Source of the DNA: Phycisphaerales bacterium UBA6054
Lineage (GTDB): Bacteria > Planctomycetota > Phycisphaerae > Phycisphaerales > UBA1924
Assembly (NCBI GenBank): GCA_002429045.1
Contig: DIYM01000159.1
Coordinates: forward strand, 3,539 to 14,511
Reading direction: 5' to 3'
Length of the DNA stretch: 10,973 bases
A program made the position numbers and the translations under genes. A model generated the notes under the pieces. That model was not told where the DNA came from, made no database searches, and worked only from the letters and a program-made list of their open reading frames with translations. Positions within the stretch are counted from its first letter, which is position 1; the number at the start of each line of letters is the position of its first letter. Shown piece after piece: positions 1 through 6,479 of this stretch.

Positions 1-2
1 GC

Positions 3-116
3 CGCTCGGCGGGTGTCGTGTCGGGGTTGCTGGGCGAGTTGTGGTCGGCGCGCTGCGCCGCGGCGCGGGGTCGCACGATGCAGCCGCCCGGATCGACAAG
101 CAGCGATGCCGGATGA
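3..116 (+). CDS. Probable 3' end of an unidentified gene (partial)
   Basis: The frame beginning at base 3 stays open from the window edge to a TGA at 114-116 and gives about 37 residues, including GLLGELWSARCAAARGR. Most codons end in G or C, as in the clear genes of this window, while the other two forward frames show weaker codon bias. A strong inverted repeat starts 5 bases after the stop. The fragment is too short to assign a family. It could be a chance open frame in GC-rich DNA. Confidence 0.35.
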   Translation, partial: RSAGVVSGLLGELWSARCAAARGRTMQPPGSTSSDAG

Positions 117-246
117 CAAGGCGTTTGTGACCGGGCGTCACAAACGCGTGGACACTCCTGAACGTGGACCGCTGCGTCTGCGTGCCAAGATCGACACGGG
201 CGATCGGACGAGCGCCAACGGTTCGGCGGTGTTCTCGGAGTCTTGA
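106..246 (+). pseudogene. Truncated N-terminal fragment resembling RimK-associated zinc/aspartic protease (PF05618-like)
   Basis: From the ATG at 106 the frame encodes 46 residues ending at a TGA (244-246). Residues 26-37 read RLRAKIDTGDRT and are followed by SA. This is nearly the hallmark AKIDTGARTSA active-site segment of the putative ATP-dependent zinc protease family (PF05618/COG4067, retropepsin-like). The preceding residues, G-x4-V-x2-PE-x-G, align without gaps to the family's usual GWREWVSLPELG start. Family members are normally about 140-170 aa. Here the sequence diverges right after the DTG motif and stops, and neither other forward frame clearly restores the C-terminal half. I infer a decayed remnant or a truncated gene. 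The alignment is from memory of the family, and an inverted repeat (121-147) overlaps codons 6-14. Confidence 0.4.
121..147. repeat. Perfect 11-bp inverted repeat, 5-nt loop
   Basis: GCGTTTGTGAC (121-131) is mirrored exactly by GTCACAAACGC (137-147) around CGGGC. It lies just after the possible stop codon at 114-116, so it may be the stem of a transcription terminator. No T-run follows on either strand, however. The alternative is an operator for a dimeric regulator: the core TGTGA-N7-TCACA resembles a CRP/FNR-type site but has a 7-base rather than the usual 6-base spacer. Confidence 0.6.
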
Positions 247-458
247 TGGGACCGGCAGCCTGATCGAGCGATTCGACCAAGCGGTTGCTCTACCAGCACA
301 GTTGGGGAACTCCCACGCGGCGTGGCATCGGCGACGATCCCGAACAGTGACGGATTACTCGGGCGAGCGTCTGGTTCGCCCGCCGCGTCGGGCAACCCGT
401 GCCGGTTTGTGCGGTATCGATGGCTGCTCGCCCGAGTGGGCGGCACAGGAGGCACACC
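247..458. other. Gap with no recognisable gene, only the start-site region of the next gene
   Basis: No frame here has convincing codon bias or family similarity. The only functional signal is the AGGAGG ribosome binding site at 447-452. A TATCGA hexamer at 415-420 could be a -10 element, but I see no matching -35. Confidence 0.4.
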
Positions 459-1976
459 ATGGATCAGGGGCGTCGGGCGTTTCTCAGGGCATCTCTCGCG
501 GGATCGCTGGCGACCCAGTTCGGATTCCTATCCGATATCAGTCACGCGGCGGCGGGTTCGATCGAGTTCCAGCCCGGCGCGATCCGATTCGGAACGGAGA
601 TCGACGCATTGGTGAGGCTCATCCACGCGACGCCGCGTGATGCGTGCGTTCCGGTGTTTCTCCGTCGTTTCGAGTCGGGCTTGACCTACCAGCAGTTTCT
701 GACGGCGTTGTTTCAGGCCGCGACCCAAACCGGGGATCTGCACCAGATCGCTCAGATCTACGGTGCCCACCGGACGGCGAGCCGGGTCCCGATCGAGCAA
801 CGCCTGCTGCCCGCGTTCTGGGCGCTGGATCGGGTCAAGCGCGGGCAGGATCTGGATCGGAGGATGCGTTCGCTCGATGGTTCGCTGCCCGAATCGGCTC
901 GTGCCGAGTCGGCGTTGCGCGACGCGATGGACCGGCATGACCCCGATCTGGCCGAGCGTGCCGTGGTGGCGGTGGCGCGGGCGAAGGGCGGGCGATACGC
1001 GATGCACCGGCTCTGGGACGCGGCGCCGAGGAATCTGTCGCAGACGCTCGGGCATCTGCCGATCGGGGTCGCGAGTTCGTGGCGGACGCTGGAAGCGATC
1101 GGTTGGGAGCACGCCGAGCCTGCGTTGCGATACATGGCGATCGAGATCAGTCGGTTCAGGGGCGATGGCACGTTCGGTCCGAACATGGATCGTGTCGCGG
1201 CGGCGCTGGCAGGGTTGCCGGGAGACTGGGCGGCGACACGCGCTGACCGGGCGTTCACCCTGGAACTGTTCGGGCTGCTCCGGGCTGGGCAAACCGACGA
1301 CGCGTGCGACCTGGTCGTCTCGTCGCTGGTATCTGGTCGCGCCAAGGCCGGGGCGGCGTGGGACGCGATCAGCCTGGCGGCGTCGGAGGTGCTTTTCCGG
1401 CATCGGACCGGCGGGAACGTGATCGGCGGGAACCTGGTGCACGCGGTCACCTCCACGAACGCGCTCCGCTTCGGCTTCGATCTCCGTCAGGACGATCGCA
1501 CCAGGTTGCTCTGCTTATTGCAGGCGGCGGGGGCGACCGCGGACTACTTCGTGGGCGCCACGCTCCGCGCGGGGCGGCTCCGCGACATGCACCTGATCGA
1601 GGATCTCGACGCGAGTGCCGATCTGGAACCGGTGACCTACGAGCAGATCTTCGCAACATTGCCGGTCAAGGGCGACAGCCGTGGAGAAGAACACCCGGAC
1701 GAGCGGCTGGCAAGCGACCGCGCGTGCGGGCTGGTGTTTGCCAACATCCAGTCGTCGGGCGCGGACCGAGAGTTCGAGCGGGCGGCGTCGGGATACTTGG
1801 TGTCCAAGGCGTTCGAGGATCCGCACGATATCAAGTTCCCCATGGCCGCGTTCGAGGACGCATCGAAGGTCAGCCCGCAGTGGCGACCGTATCTACTCGC
1901 GGCGTCGGTCCACGCGCTGCACGGCAGCCAGAGCCCCGACAACCCGATCCTCGCGCGGGCCCGGGCGTCGCTGTGA
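459..1976 (+). CDS. Tat-signal exported protein, conserved planctomycete-type hypothetical
   Basis: Encodes 505 aa. ATG 459 is chosen because AGGAGG (447-452) sits 6 bases upstream. The frame runs further upstream to 399, but that extension is Arg/His-rich and has no ribosome site. Residues 4-10 (GRRAFLR) are a twin-arginine motif, followed by a short hydrophobic stretch and a possible cleavage near the AAA after SH (about residues 29-32), so export through Tat is likely. The rest is mostly helical, with no transmembrane segment and no metal motif that I recognise. The segments TPRDACVPVFLRRFESGLTYQQFL, LPAFWALDRVKRGQ and SSWRTLEAIGWEHAEPALR resemble a family I recall from planctomycete genomes (FWALDYFK, SWRTLQTIGWQHAEPVLR). 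The function is unknown. Being Tat-exported, it may fold or bind a cofactor in the cytoplasm before export. Confidence 0.85.
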   Translation: MDQGRRAFLRASLAGSLATQFGFLSDISHAAAGSIEFQPGAIRFGTEIDALVRLIHATPRDACVPVFLRRFESGLTYQQFLTALFQAATQTGDLHQIAQIYGAHRTASRVPIEQRLLPAFWALDRVKRGQDLDRRMRSLDGSLPESARAESALRDAMDRHDPDLAERAVVAVARAKGGRYAMHRLWDAAPRNLSQTLGHLPIGVASSWRTLEAIGWEHAEPALRYMAIEISRFRGDGTFGPNMDRVAAALAGLPGDWAATRADRAFTLELFGLLRAGQTDDACDLVVSSLVSGRAKAGAAWDAISLAASEVLFRHRTGGNVIGGNLVHAVTSTNALRFGFDLRQDDRTRLLCLLQAAGATADYFVGATLRAGRLRDMHLIEDLDASADLEPVTYEQIFATLPVKGDSRGEEHPDERLASDRACGLVFANIQSSGADREFERAASGYLVSKAFEDPHDIKFPMAAFEDASKVSPQWRPYLLAASVHALHGSQSPDNPILARARASL

Positions 1977-2067
1977 CGTTCAGCGTTGCTCGAGAACCAA
2001 ACAAAGCACGAAAATTTGCGAGTGGATCGAATCTCGTGTCGGTGAACCGCCTAGCATCAAGGCTCCC

Positions 2068-2526
2068 ATGACACCACGCGCGTTTACCGAGTTTTCGATC
2101 TATCTGCAGCAGCGTCCGGGCGAGTTGGCCGGGGTGCTCGAAGCCGCCCAACTGGCGGGTGTGGAAATCCACTCGGTGTCCACTGCCGAGCATCTGGACC
2201 GCGGCTGCGTGCGGATCATCGGCAGCCCCGAGGAGGCCCTGAGCCAGGTGTGCGAGCGGCTGGTGGAAGCGGGGGTCGGCCCGGTCGTCGAGTCTCCGGT
2301 GGTGGGCGTCGAGATCGACAACCGCCCGGGCGTGGTTCGTGACCTGGCGCTCTTGATGGCCGACAACAAAATCAACGTCCGGTATTGCTACCTGATCCCG
2401 GCGATCGGCGGGAACGGCTCGGCGCTGTGCGTGTTCCGCCTGGATGAGCACGAGCGGGCGATGAGCGTGATCCGCAACGCCGACTGGCCGACCAAGGGTG
2501 CGTCCGGCGGCGAATCCGCCGCGTGA
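2068..2526 (+). CDS. Tandem ACT-domain protein
   Basis: Encodes 152 aa made almost entirely of two ACT domains. ACT1 spans about residues 6-75, with the typical RPGELAGVLEAAQLAGVEI turn and helix. ACT2 spans about residues 76-138, with RPGVVRDLALLMADNKINV. ACT domains bind small ligands, usually amino acids, at domain interfaces. Stand-alone tandem forms are known in bacteria and some are linked to branched-chain or aromatic amino-acid regulation. No catalytic domain is attached, so a sensor or regulatory role is inferred and the ligand is unknown. ATG 2068 is the only good start at the head of the homologous region. Only a weak AAGG (2059-2062) precedes it, and a -10-like TAGCAT (2052-2057) ends 10 bases upstream. 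It lies 91 bases after the Tat protein gene and 93 before nuoB, so shared transcription is possible but unproven. Confidence 0.88.
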   Translation: MTPRAFTEFSIYLQQRPGELAGVLEAAQLAGVEIHSVSTAEHLDRGCVRIIGSPEEALSQVCERLVEAGVGPVVESPVVGVEIDNRPGVVRDLALLMADNKINVRYCYLIPAIGGNGSALCVFRLDEHERAMSVIRNADWPTKGASGGESAA

Positions 2527-2619
2527 TCAAGCCCGAGCCGCATCGGAACCGCCCGATCGGCGAAGGGCAGGGGCGAGAGGGTTGCTATCCTTGTGCTGGT
2601 CCTGAAGGAGTGCCGAATC

Positions 2620-3183
2620 ATGGGTCTTGAAGCCGCCATCCCGACCGACAACATCCTGACCACGCAGCTCCGCCATGTGGTGAACTGGGCCCGCCGGTCG
2701 AGCATGTGGCCGATCCCGTTCGCGACCGCCTGCTGCGGGATCGAACTGATGGCGACCGCGTCGAGCCGGTACGACATCGCCCGCTTCGGGATGGAGCGGA
2801 TGAGCTTCAGCCCCCGCCAGAGCGATCTGCTGATCGTGGCCGGGCGCATCAGCACCAAGATGCTGCCGGTGCTCCAGCGGATCTACGAGCAGATGACCGA
2901 GCCCAAATGGGTGATCTCGATGGGGGCGTGCGCCTCGACCGGCGGTGTGTTCGATACCTACGCGACCGTCCAGGGCTGCGATCAGTTCATCCCCGTGGAT
3001 GTGTACGTTCCCGGCTGCCCGCCCCGCCCCGAGCAACTCCTTGAGGGCTGCATGGCGATCCAGCGTCACATCGATCAGGACGGCATCCCGCCCAGGGGGG
3101 GCAAGCGTGTCCCGCTGGGGATCACGGTGGCACCGACCCACGCCGTCCGTCCGCAGCCGGTTCCGCTCGGGCTCGACCGCTGA
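2620..3183 (+). CDS. nuoB: NADH-quinone oxidoreductase subunit B (complex I 20 kDa, PSST)
   Basis: Encodes 187 aa, close to the usual NuoB length. The subunit carries 4Fe-4S cluster N2, the last electron carrier before quinone, in the peripheral arm of respiratory complex I on the cytoplasmic face. All four cluster ligands are visible: adjacent Cys38-Cys39 in FATACCGIEL, Cys104 in SMGACAST and Cys133 in VYVPGCPPRPEQL. The conserved RFGMER and SPRQSDLLIVAGR stretches are also present. ATG 2620 is chosen because GAAGGAG (2604-2610) lies 9 bases upstream. A -10-like TATCCT occurs at 2585-2590 without a clear -35. The gene normally sits between nuoA and nuoC. Here it is flanked by an ACT protein and rpmH, with no other complex I subunit in the window. 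Relatives in [NiFe] hydrogenases share the fold, but the motifs and length fit NuoB best. Confidence 0.96.
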   Translation: MGLEAAIPTDNILTTQLRHVVNWARRSSMWPIPFATACCGIELMATASSRYDIARFGMERMSFSPRQSDLLIVAGRISTKMLPVLQRIYEQMTEPKWVISMGACASTGGVFDTYATVQGCDQFIPVDVYVPGCPPRPEQLLEGCMAIQRHIDQDGIPPRGGKRVPLGITVAPTHAVRPQPVPLGLDR

Positions 3184-3344
3184 CGCGTTCGGCAGGTCGT
3201 CGTGCCTCGTTTGGTGCGTGCTGAGCGTGGATGGGCGGCCTGGCAGGAACACCGTCTTGTGTAGCACCCGGTGCCTGGGGCGTTGTGCCTCGCGGCTGGC
3301 ATCCGGCGCTGGCCGGTGTCTCGGGCCTCGCCCCTGCTCGCAAA

Positions 3345-3368
3345 AACAGCCCCGTGACCGGGGCTGTT
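3345..3368 (-). terminator. Intrinsic terminator of rpmH
   Basis: A perfect 10-bp stem (3345-3354 with 3359-3368) encloses the loop TGAC. Read on the minus strand it ends in a run of five T (complement of the A-run 3342-3346, two of which pair in the stem). It lies 60 bases beyond the rpmH stop. There is no T-run on the plus side, so it mainly serves the minus strand. The flanking stretch 3184-3344, after nuoB, shows no gene or other clear signal. Confidence 0.85.
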
Positions 3369-3427
3369 GTGGATCGGTTGTGGATCGATGGTTTGGTGGT
3401 TCGGGCTGTTCTAGTCCCAGCGATCAG

Positions 3428-3568
3428 TCAGACCGTCTGGAGGGTGCGCCCCATGCGGCGGCGTCGGTTGAGCAGCTTGCGGCCCGATTTGGTCTTCATG
3501 CGGGCGCGGAAGCCGAACTGACGGCGGCGCTTGATCTTGCTGGTGCGTCGTGGGTAGTGCATCGCCAT
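3428..3568 (-). CDS. rpmH: 50S ribosomal protein L34
   Basis: Encodes 46 aa, typical for L34, a small basic protein of the large ribosomal subunit. The residues YPRRTSKIKRRRQFGFRARM and KTKSGRKLLNRRRRMGR match the family pattern (xxHGFRxRMxTKxGRxVLxRRRxKGR). The N-terminus MAMHYPRRTSKIKRRR differs from the common MKRTYQPS form. Position 3568 is chosen as the start because GAAGGAG (complement of 3576-3582) lies 7 bases upstream; an ATG two codons later would be 13 bases away. The gene ends in its own terminator (3345-3368). rnpA, which usually follows rpmH, is absent: the next gene is nuoB on the opposite strand. Confidence 0.96.
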   Translation of the reverse strand: MAMHYPRRTSKIKRRRQFGFRARMKTKSGRKLLNRRRRMGRTLQTV

Positions 3569-3622
3569 CGCCGAACTCCTTCGAGACTGCTCCCGCGGCG
3601 TGATCCGCCGATCCGGGCCGCA

Positions 3623-3651
3623 ACGCTAGGCCGGGTTGGGCCCCGCGTCCA
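3623..3651 (-). promoter_or_regulatory. Candidate rpmH promoter
   Basis: On the minus strand TGGACG (complement of 3646-3651) and TAGCGT (complement of 3623-3628) are separated by 17 bases, matching the sigma-70 layout with moderate hexamer scores. Transcription would start near 3616, leaving about 48 bases of leader before rpmH. The hexamers are weak, so this is only a candidate. Confidence 0.3.
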
Positions 3652-3785
3652 GTTTGGGTCGTCGGGTTCGCCCGTTGGGCCGTCCAGATGCTCTGGGGGG
3701 CGGGTTCTCTCCCTCAGAAAAGACTGGAACCGGGCTCGCACGGACGCGATGATACTCTGGTAGCCGGTTCGCGCTCCCTCGTCCG

Positions 3786-3805
3786 GTGTCTGTACGGTCA
3801 GACAC
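3786..3805. repeat. Perfect 7-bp inverted repeat upstream of rnc
   Basis: GTGTCTG (3786-3792) and CAGACAC (3799-3805) flank TACGGT. The element lies 90 bases before the rnc start, in the 327-base divergent region between rpmH and rnc. It could be an operator of TetR/GntR size, or a leader hairpin in the rnc mRNA. A -10-like GATACT at 3751-3756 would place it inside the transcript. No intrinsic-terminator T-run follows. Confidence 0.5.
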
Positions 3806-3895
3806 GGAACGAGCGATCGCTGGGCCGGCGGGCGGCATCATCGTTGCGCGGGCGTTCTGCCCGTGCTGTTGCGCGTGCCGCGTTGGAGTGATCGT

Positions 3896-4672
3896 ATGGA
3901 TGATGCAGCCCGCGCCGAGATCGAGACGGCGCTCGGACACAGCTTCGACGACCCGGAGACTCTGCGGCTCGCGTTCCGTCACGCGTCGGTGTCCGAGTCC
4001 CGCCAGGACTCGAACGAACGCATGGAGTTTTTGGGCGACGCGATCCTGGGCATGATCGTGTGCCGTCGGATCTACGAGCGGTTCCCGGATTCGCTCGAGG
4101 GGGAGATGACCAAGATCAAGTCGCTGGCGGTCTCCAGGAAGACCTGCGCGAAGATGGCTCGTGAGTTGGGGCTCGAGAAGCACATCGCGGTGGGCAAGGG
4201 CATGCTCACGCACGACCGCCTGCCCTCGTCGCTCGCCGCCGCGGTGCTGGAGTCGTCGGTCGCGGCGTTGTATCTTGACGGGGGGATGGGCGCGGCGAGC
4301 CGGTTCCTCGAGCCGTTGATCGACCCGCTGATCGACGCGGCGATGGAGAGCGGGCACCAGCACAACTACAAGTCGGTGTTGCAGCAGCATGCCCAGCAGG
4401 ACTTCGGGTGCTCGCCGCAGTATCTGATCCTCGACGAGAAGGGCCCGGACCACGCCAAGGCGTTCCGCGTGGGCGTGGAGCTCAACGGCGTGCAGTACGA
4501 CGCGTGCTGGGGGCAGAGCAAGAAGCAGGCCGAGCAGCAGGCTGCGTTGCACGCGCTGTGCGCGCTGGGGCTGATCGAGACCGACGAGAACGGCAAGAAC
4601 CGGCTGTGCGATTGCAAGGCGGAACAGGCGGGCGCGGTCGATCGCGGGGCGGTCGGGGCTGTGGATTGCTGA
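3896..4672 (+). CDS. rnc: Ribonuclease III
   Basis: Encodes 258 aa, slightly longer than most bacterial RNase III (about 225-240). The enzyme cuts double-stranded RNA, maturing rRNA precursors and some mRNAs, with Mg2+. The nuclease domain spans about residues 5-155 with the signature NERMEFLGDAIL (40-51), which supplies Glu44 and Asp48 (E. coli Glu41 and Asp45). Glu119 matches the catalytic Glu117. The position matching E. coli Asp114 is Ala116 in LAAAVLESS, an unusual change. The dsRNA-binding domain follows (about 160-230: NYKSVLQQHAQQ, and WGQSKKQAEQQAALHAL). A tail of about 25 residues with two CxC-like cysteines is extra. ATG 3896 is preceded by TTGGAG with a 7-base spacer. The gene converges on the lipoprotein gene ending at 4706, only 33 bases away, with no clear terminator between them. 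Confidence 0.95.
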   Translation: MDDAARAEIETALGHSFDDPETLRLAFRHASVSESRQDSNERMEFLGDAILGMIVCRRIYERFPDSLEGEMTKIKSLAVSRKTCAKMARELGLEKHIAVGKGMLTHDRLPSSLAAAVLESSVAALYLDGGMGAASRFLEPLIDPLIDAAMESGHQHNYKSVLQQHAQQDFGCSPQYLILDEKGPDHAKAFRVGVELNGVQYDACWGQSKKQAEQQAALHALCALGLIETDENGKNRLCDCKAEQAGAVDRGAVGAVDC

Positions 4673-4705
4673 ACGGCTCCTGCTTCCGGCACACGATCGA
4701 TCGGG

Positions 4706-6163
4706 TCATTCCGCCGGCACGAGGTCCACAACCAGCGGCAGGTGATCGGACGCCGTGCTGTCCTCGGCCCGCAGCCCGGTCGCGACCAGCGAAGCCGGTG
4801 ACAGGCGGCGGGTGTCGAGCGTGAACGCTCGCACGATCTCGGTCTTGGTCTCGTCCACAACCGCCCAGTCGAGGCGCCCGGGTGAGAAGCGGCTGGATTC
4901 CTGGATCCACGTGATCGCGGACGGGTCGCCGAGCGTGAGCGTCTCGGCGGGTGTGAGGTCGGACCCGTCGGAGGCGAGCCCGACGCGGATGATGTCCAGC
5001 GGCGTGCGGGTTCCGACGAGGTTGTAGTCGCCCGCGATCGCGACGGCGGCGTCCGGGTTGGCCTGCCGCACCGCGGAGACCGTGGCGTTGATCGAGATCG
5101 CTTCGCTGATCCGGCGTTGGTCTTCTGAGGAGTCCGCGCCGCCGCAGCACTTCAGGTGGACGGACGCGCCGAAGAACGGGCCGATGGGCGTGTCGATCAT
5201 GGCCCCGAGGAAGCGCGAGTTTGGGCGCCCGCCCGGCACGTTGAGGAGATCGGGCACGACCTCGGTGACGGGCAGGCGCGTCGCGATCGCGAGCCCCTCG
5301 CCCGGCGTGGGCGCGATGACGGTCCAGCCGGCGCCGAGATTCACGTCGAACCAGTTCTGGATGACGGGCTCGGAGATGTTGAACCATTCCTGGAAGAGGA
5401 TGATGTCCGGGTCGATCGCGGTGATCATGCGGTCGAACGCGCGGGGGTTCCCGAGCGGGGAGGAGAACAGCACGTTCTGGGCGAGCAGGCGGATGCCGCC
5501 CGAGGGTTTGCTGGGCATCGCGGTGGTGTTCGGCGCCGGGGGCTCGAAGGCGGGGATCGCGGCGCGTGACTCGTCGGACCAGAGTATCTCCCCGTCGGCG
5601 TTGACCTGATCGACGCGGATGACGACGCGGTCTGAATCCGCCAGTGCTTGCAGGGAGTCGCGATCGAATCGGGCTTCGTACGACTCCGATGCGAACGTCG
5701 GCAGAAAGAAGAAGCCGAGCGCCGCGTGTCCGGTGACGGTGCCGTTGCCCGCGGCGTCGTAGAACACAACTTCCGAGCCGTTGCCGATGCCGCTGCCGAA
5801 GGGCGGCGAGAGGGTCGCCATGGCGTCAACACCCAGGCGGCCGACGCGACGCCCGGTCTTGGGGTTGTTGTCGGCGTCGATCATGAGCCGCGTGCTGAAG
5901 TCGGCGGCTTGGATCGCGGCGCCGGTGATGCCCGGGTCGAAGCGCACGAAGAGGTGCTCGCTCGTGGCCGCGACGCGGACATCGCCCGAGCCACGCCATT
6001 CGTCGGTGCGTCCGTCCATCACGATGGCGGCGGGGCGGGCGGCCGCTTCGGTGCCGGGCCTGGGCGCGGCCCGTGTGGAGAGCGGTTGCGCGGCCGCGCA
6101 GCCGAGCAGCGAGAGCGTGCCGAGCGCGACGGCGGGTGAGAGCATCGGGTTCGTGTTGGTCAT
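4706..6163 (-). CDS. Lipoprotein of the endonuclease/exonuclease/phosphatase (EEP) superfamily
   Basis: Encodes 485 aa. The N-terminus is hydrophobic and ends in the lipobox LLGC (Cys22), suggesting a membrane-anchored lipoprotein, although the n-region has no Lys or Arg. Residues about 45-205 contain DGRTDEW and STRLMIDADNNPKTG, like the beta-sandwich CBM9/DOMON-type modules of secreted enzymes. The EEP domain follows (about 224-483) with a full catalytic set: Asn230 (LLAQN), Glu259 (FQEW), His336 (VHLK), Asp379 and Asn381 (GDYN), Asp432 (RLDWAV), and Asp473-His474 (SDH). It is therefore probably an active extracytoplasmic phosphodiesterase or nuclease; the substrate is unknown. ATG 6163 is the only ATG at the head of the signal sequence; an upstream extension would need TTG at 6223. 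There is no Shine-Dalgarno, but TATCCT ends 5 bases before the ATG. Confidence 0.88.
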   Translation of the reverse strand: MTNTNPMLSPAVALGTLSLLGCAAAQPLSTRAAPRPGTEAAARPAAIVMDGRTDEWRGSGDVRVAATSEHLFVRFDPGITGAAIQAADFSTRLMIDADNNPKTGRRVGRLGVDAMATLSPPFGSGIGNGSEVVFYDAAGNGTVTGHAALGFFFLPTFASESYEARFDRDSLQALADSDRVVIRVDQVNADGEILWSDESRAAIPAFEPPAPNTTAMPSKPSGGIRLLAQNVLFSSPLGNPRAFDRMITAIDPDIILFQEWFNISEPVIQNWFDVNLGAGWTVIAPTPGEGLAIATRLPVTEVVPDLLNVPGGRPNSRFLGAMIDTPIGPFFGASVHLKCCGGADSSEDQRRISEAISINATVSAVRQANPDAAVAIAGDYNLVGTRTPLDIIRVGLASDGSDLTPAETLTLGDPSAITWIQESSRFSPGRLDWAVVDETKTEIVRAFTLDTRRLSPASLVATGLRAEDSTASDHLPLVVDLVPAE

Positions 6164-6249
6164 ACCCGAGGATATCAAGCCGCGGCGTTGGGTCCGCCCA
6201 AGAAACCCTCCGGAAGCCGCCAACTCAGCCGATCCGTGGGCGTGCTCTG

Positions 6250-6277
6250 TTGACCCCGCAACGCGGGTGCCTATAGT
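6250..6277 (+). promoter_or_regulatory. Sigma-70-type promoter of the initiator tRNA
   Basis: TTGACC (6250-6255) and TATAGT (6272-6277) are separated by 16 bases. Transcription would start around 6284, a few bases before the mature tRNA 5' end at 6290. Hexamers, spacing and position agree well. Confidence 0.75.
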
Positions 6278-6289
6278 CCAGACACAGTT

Positions 6290-6363
<74 letters not shown>

Positions 6364-6369
6364 TTCGCC

Positions 6370-6399
6370 AAGCCCCAGGGTGATCGACCCCTGGGGCTT
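6370..6399 (+). terminator. Terminator of the tRNA-fMet transcript
   Basis: An 11-bp perfect stem (6370-6380 with 6389-6399, core GCCCCAGGG/CCCTGGGGC) has an 8-base loop. It ends in CTTTGT on the plus strand, so the T-run is short. It begins 7 bases after the tRNA. The next 80 bases to 6480 contain no further gene. Confidence 0.8.
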
Positions 6400-6479
6400 T
6401 GTCGTGCCGCCTCGCAGCACGGCTTTTGCCCGCGTCGATGATCGCGCTCGGCTCGCGGCACGCCGGCCGGGCAGGGCGC

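Noticed and set aside
126..142. CRP/FNR binding site (TGTGA...TCACA)
   Set aside because: The spacer is 7 bases, not the 6 required for the canonical dimer site, and no divergent promoter is evident. Kept only as an inverted repeat.
528..1442. 304-codon minus-strand frame opposite the Tat-signal gene
   Set aside because: Arg/Pro/Gln-rich shadow without motifs; the plus frame has an SD site, signal peptide and family motifs.
3811..3821. GCGATCGC palindrome like cyanobacterial HIP1
   Set aside because: I noticed only this copy; a HIP1-type repeat would be frequent across 11 kb.
3626..4552. 308-codon minus-strand frame over the rnc gene and upstream region
   Set aside because: Shadow of RNase III; its protein is His/Arg/Leu-rich without recognisable domains.
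4482..5387. 301-codon minus-strand frame within the EEP lipoprotein gene and the rnc 3' end
   Set aside because: Arg-rich shadow in another frame of the EEP gene; the EEP catalytic motifs lie in the frame I annotated.
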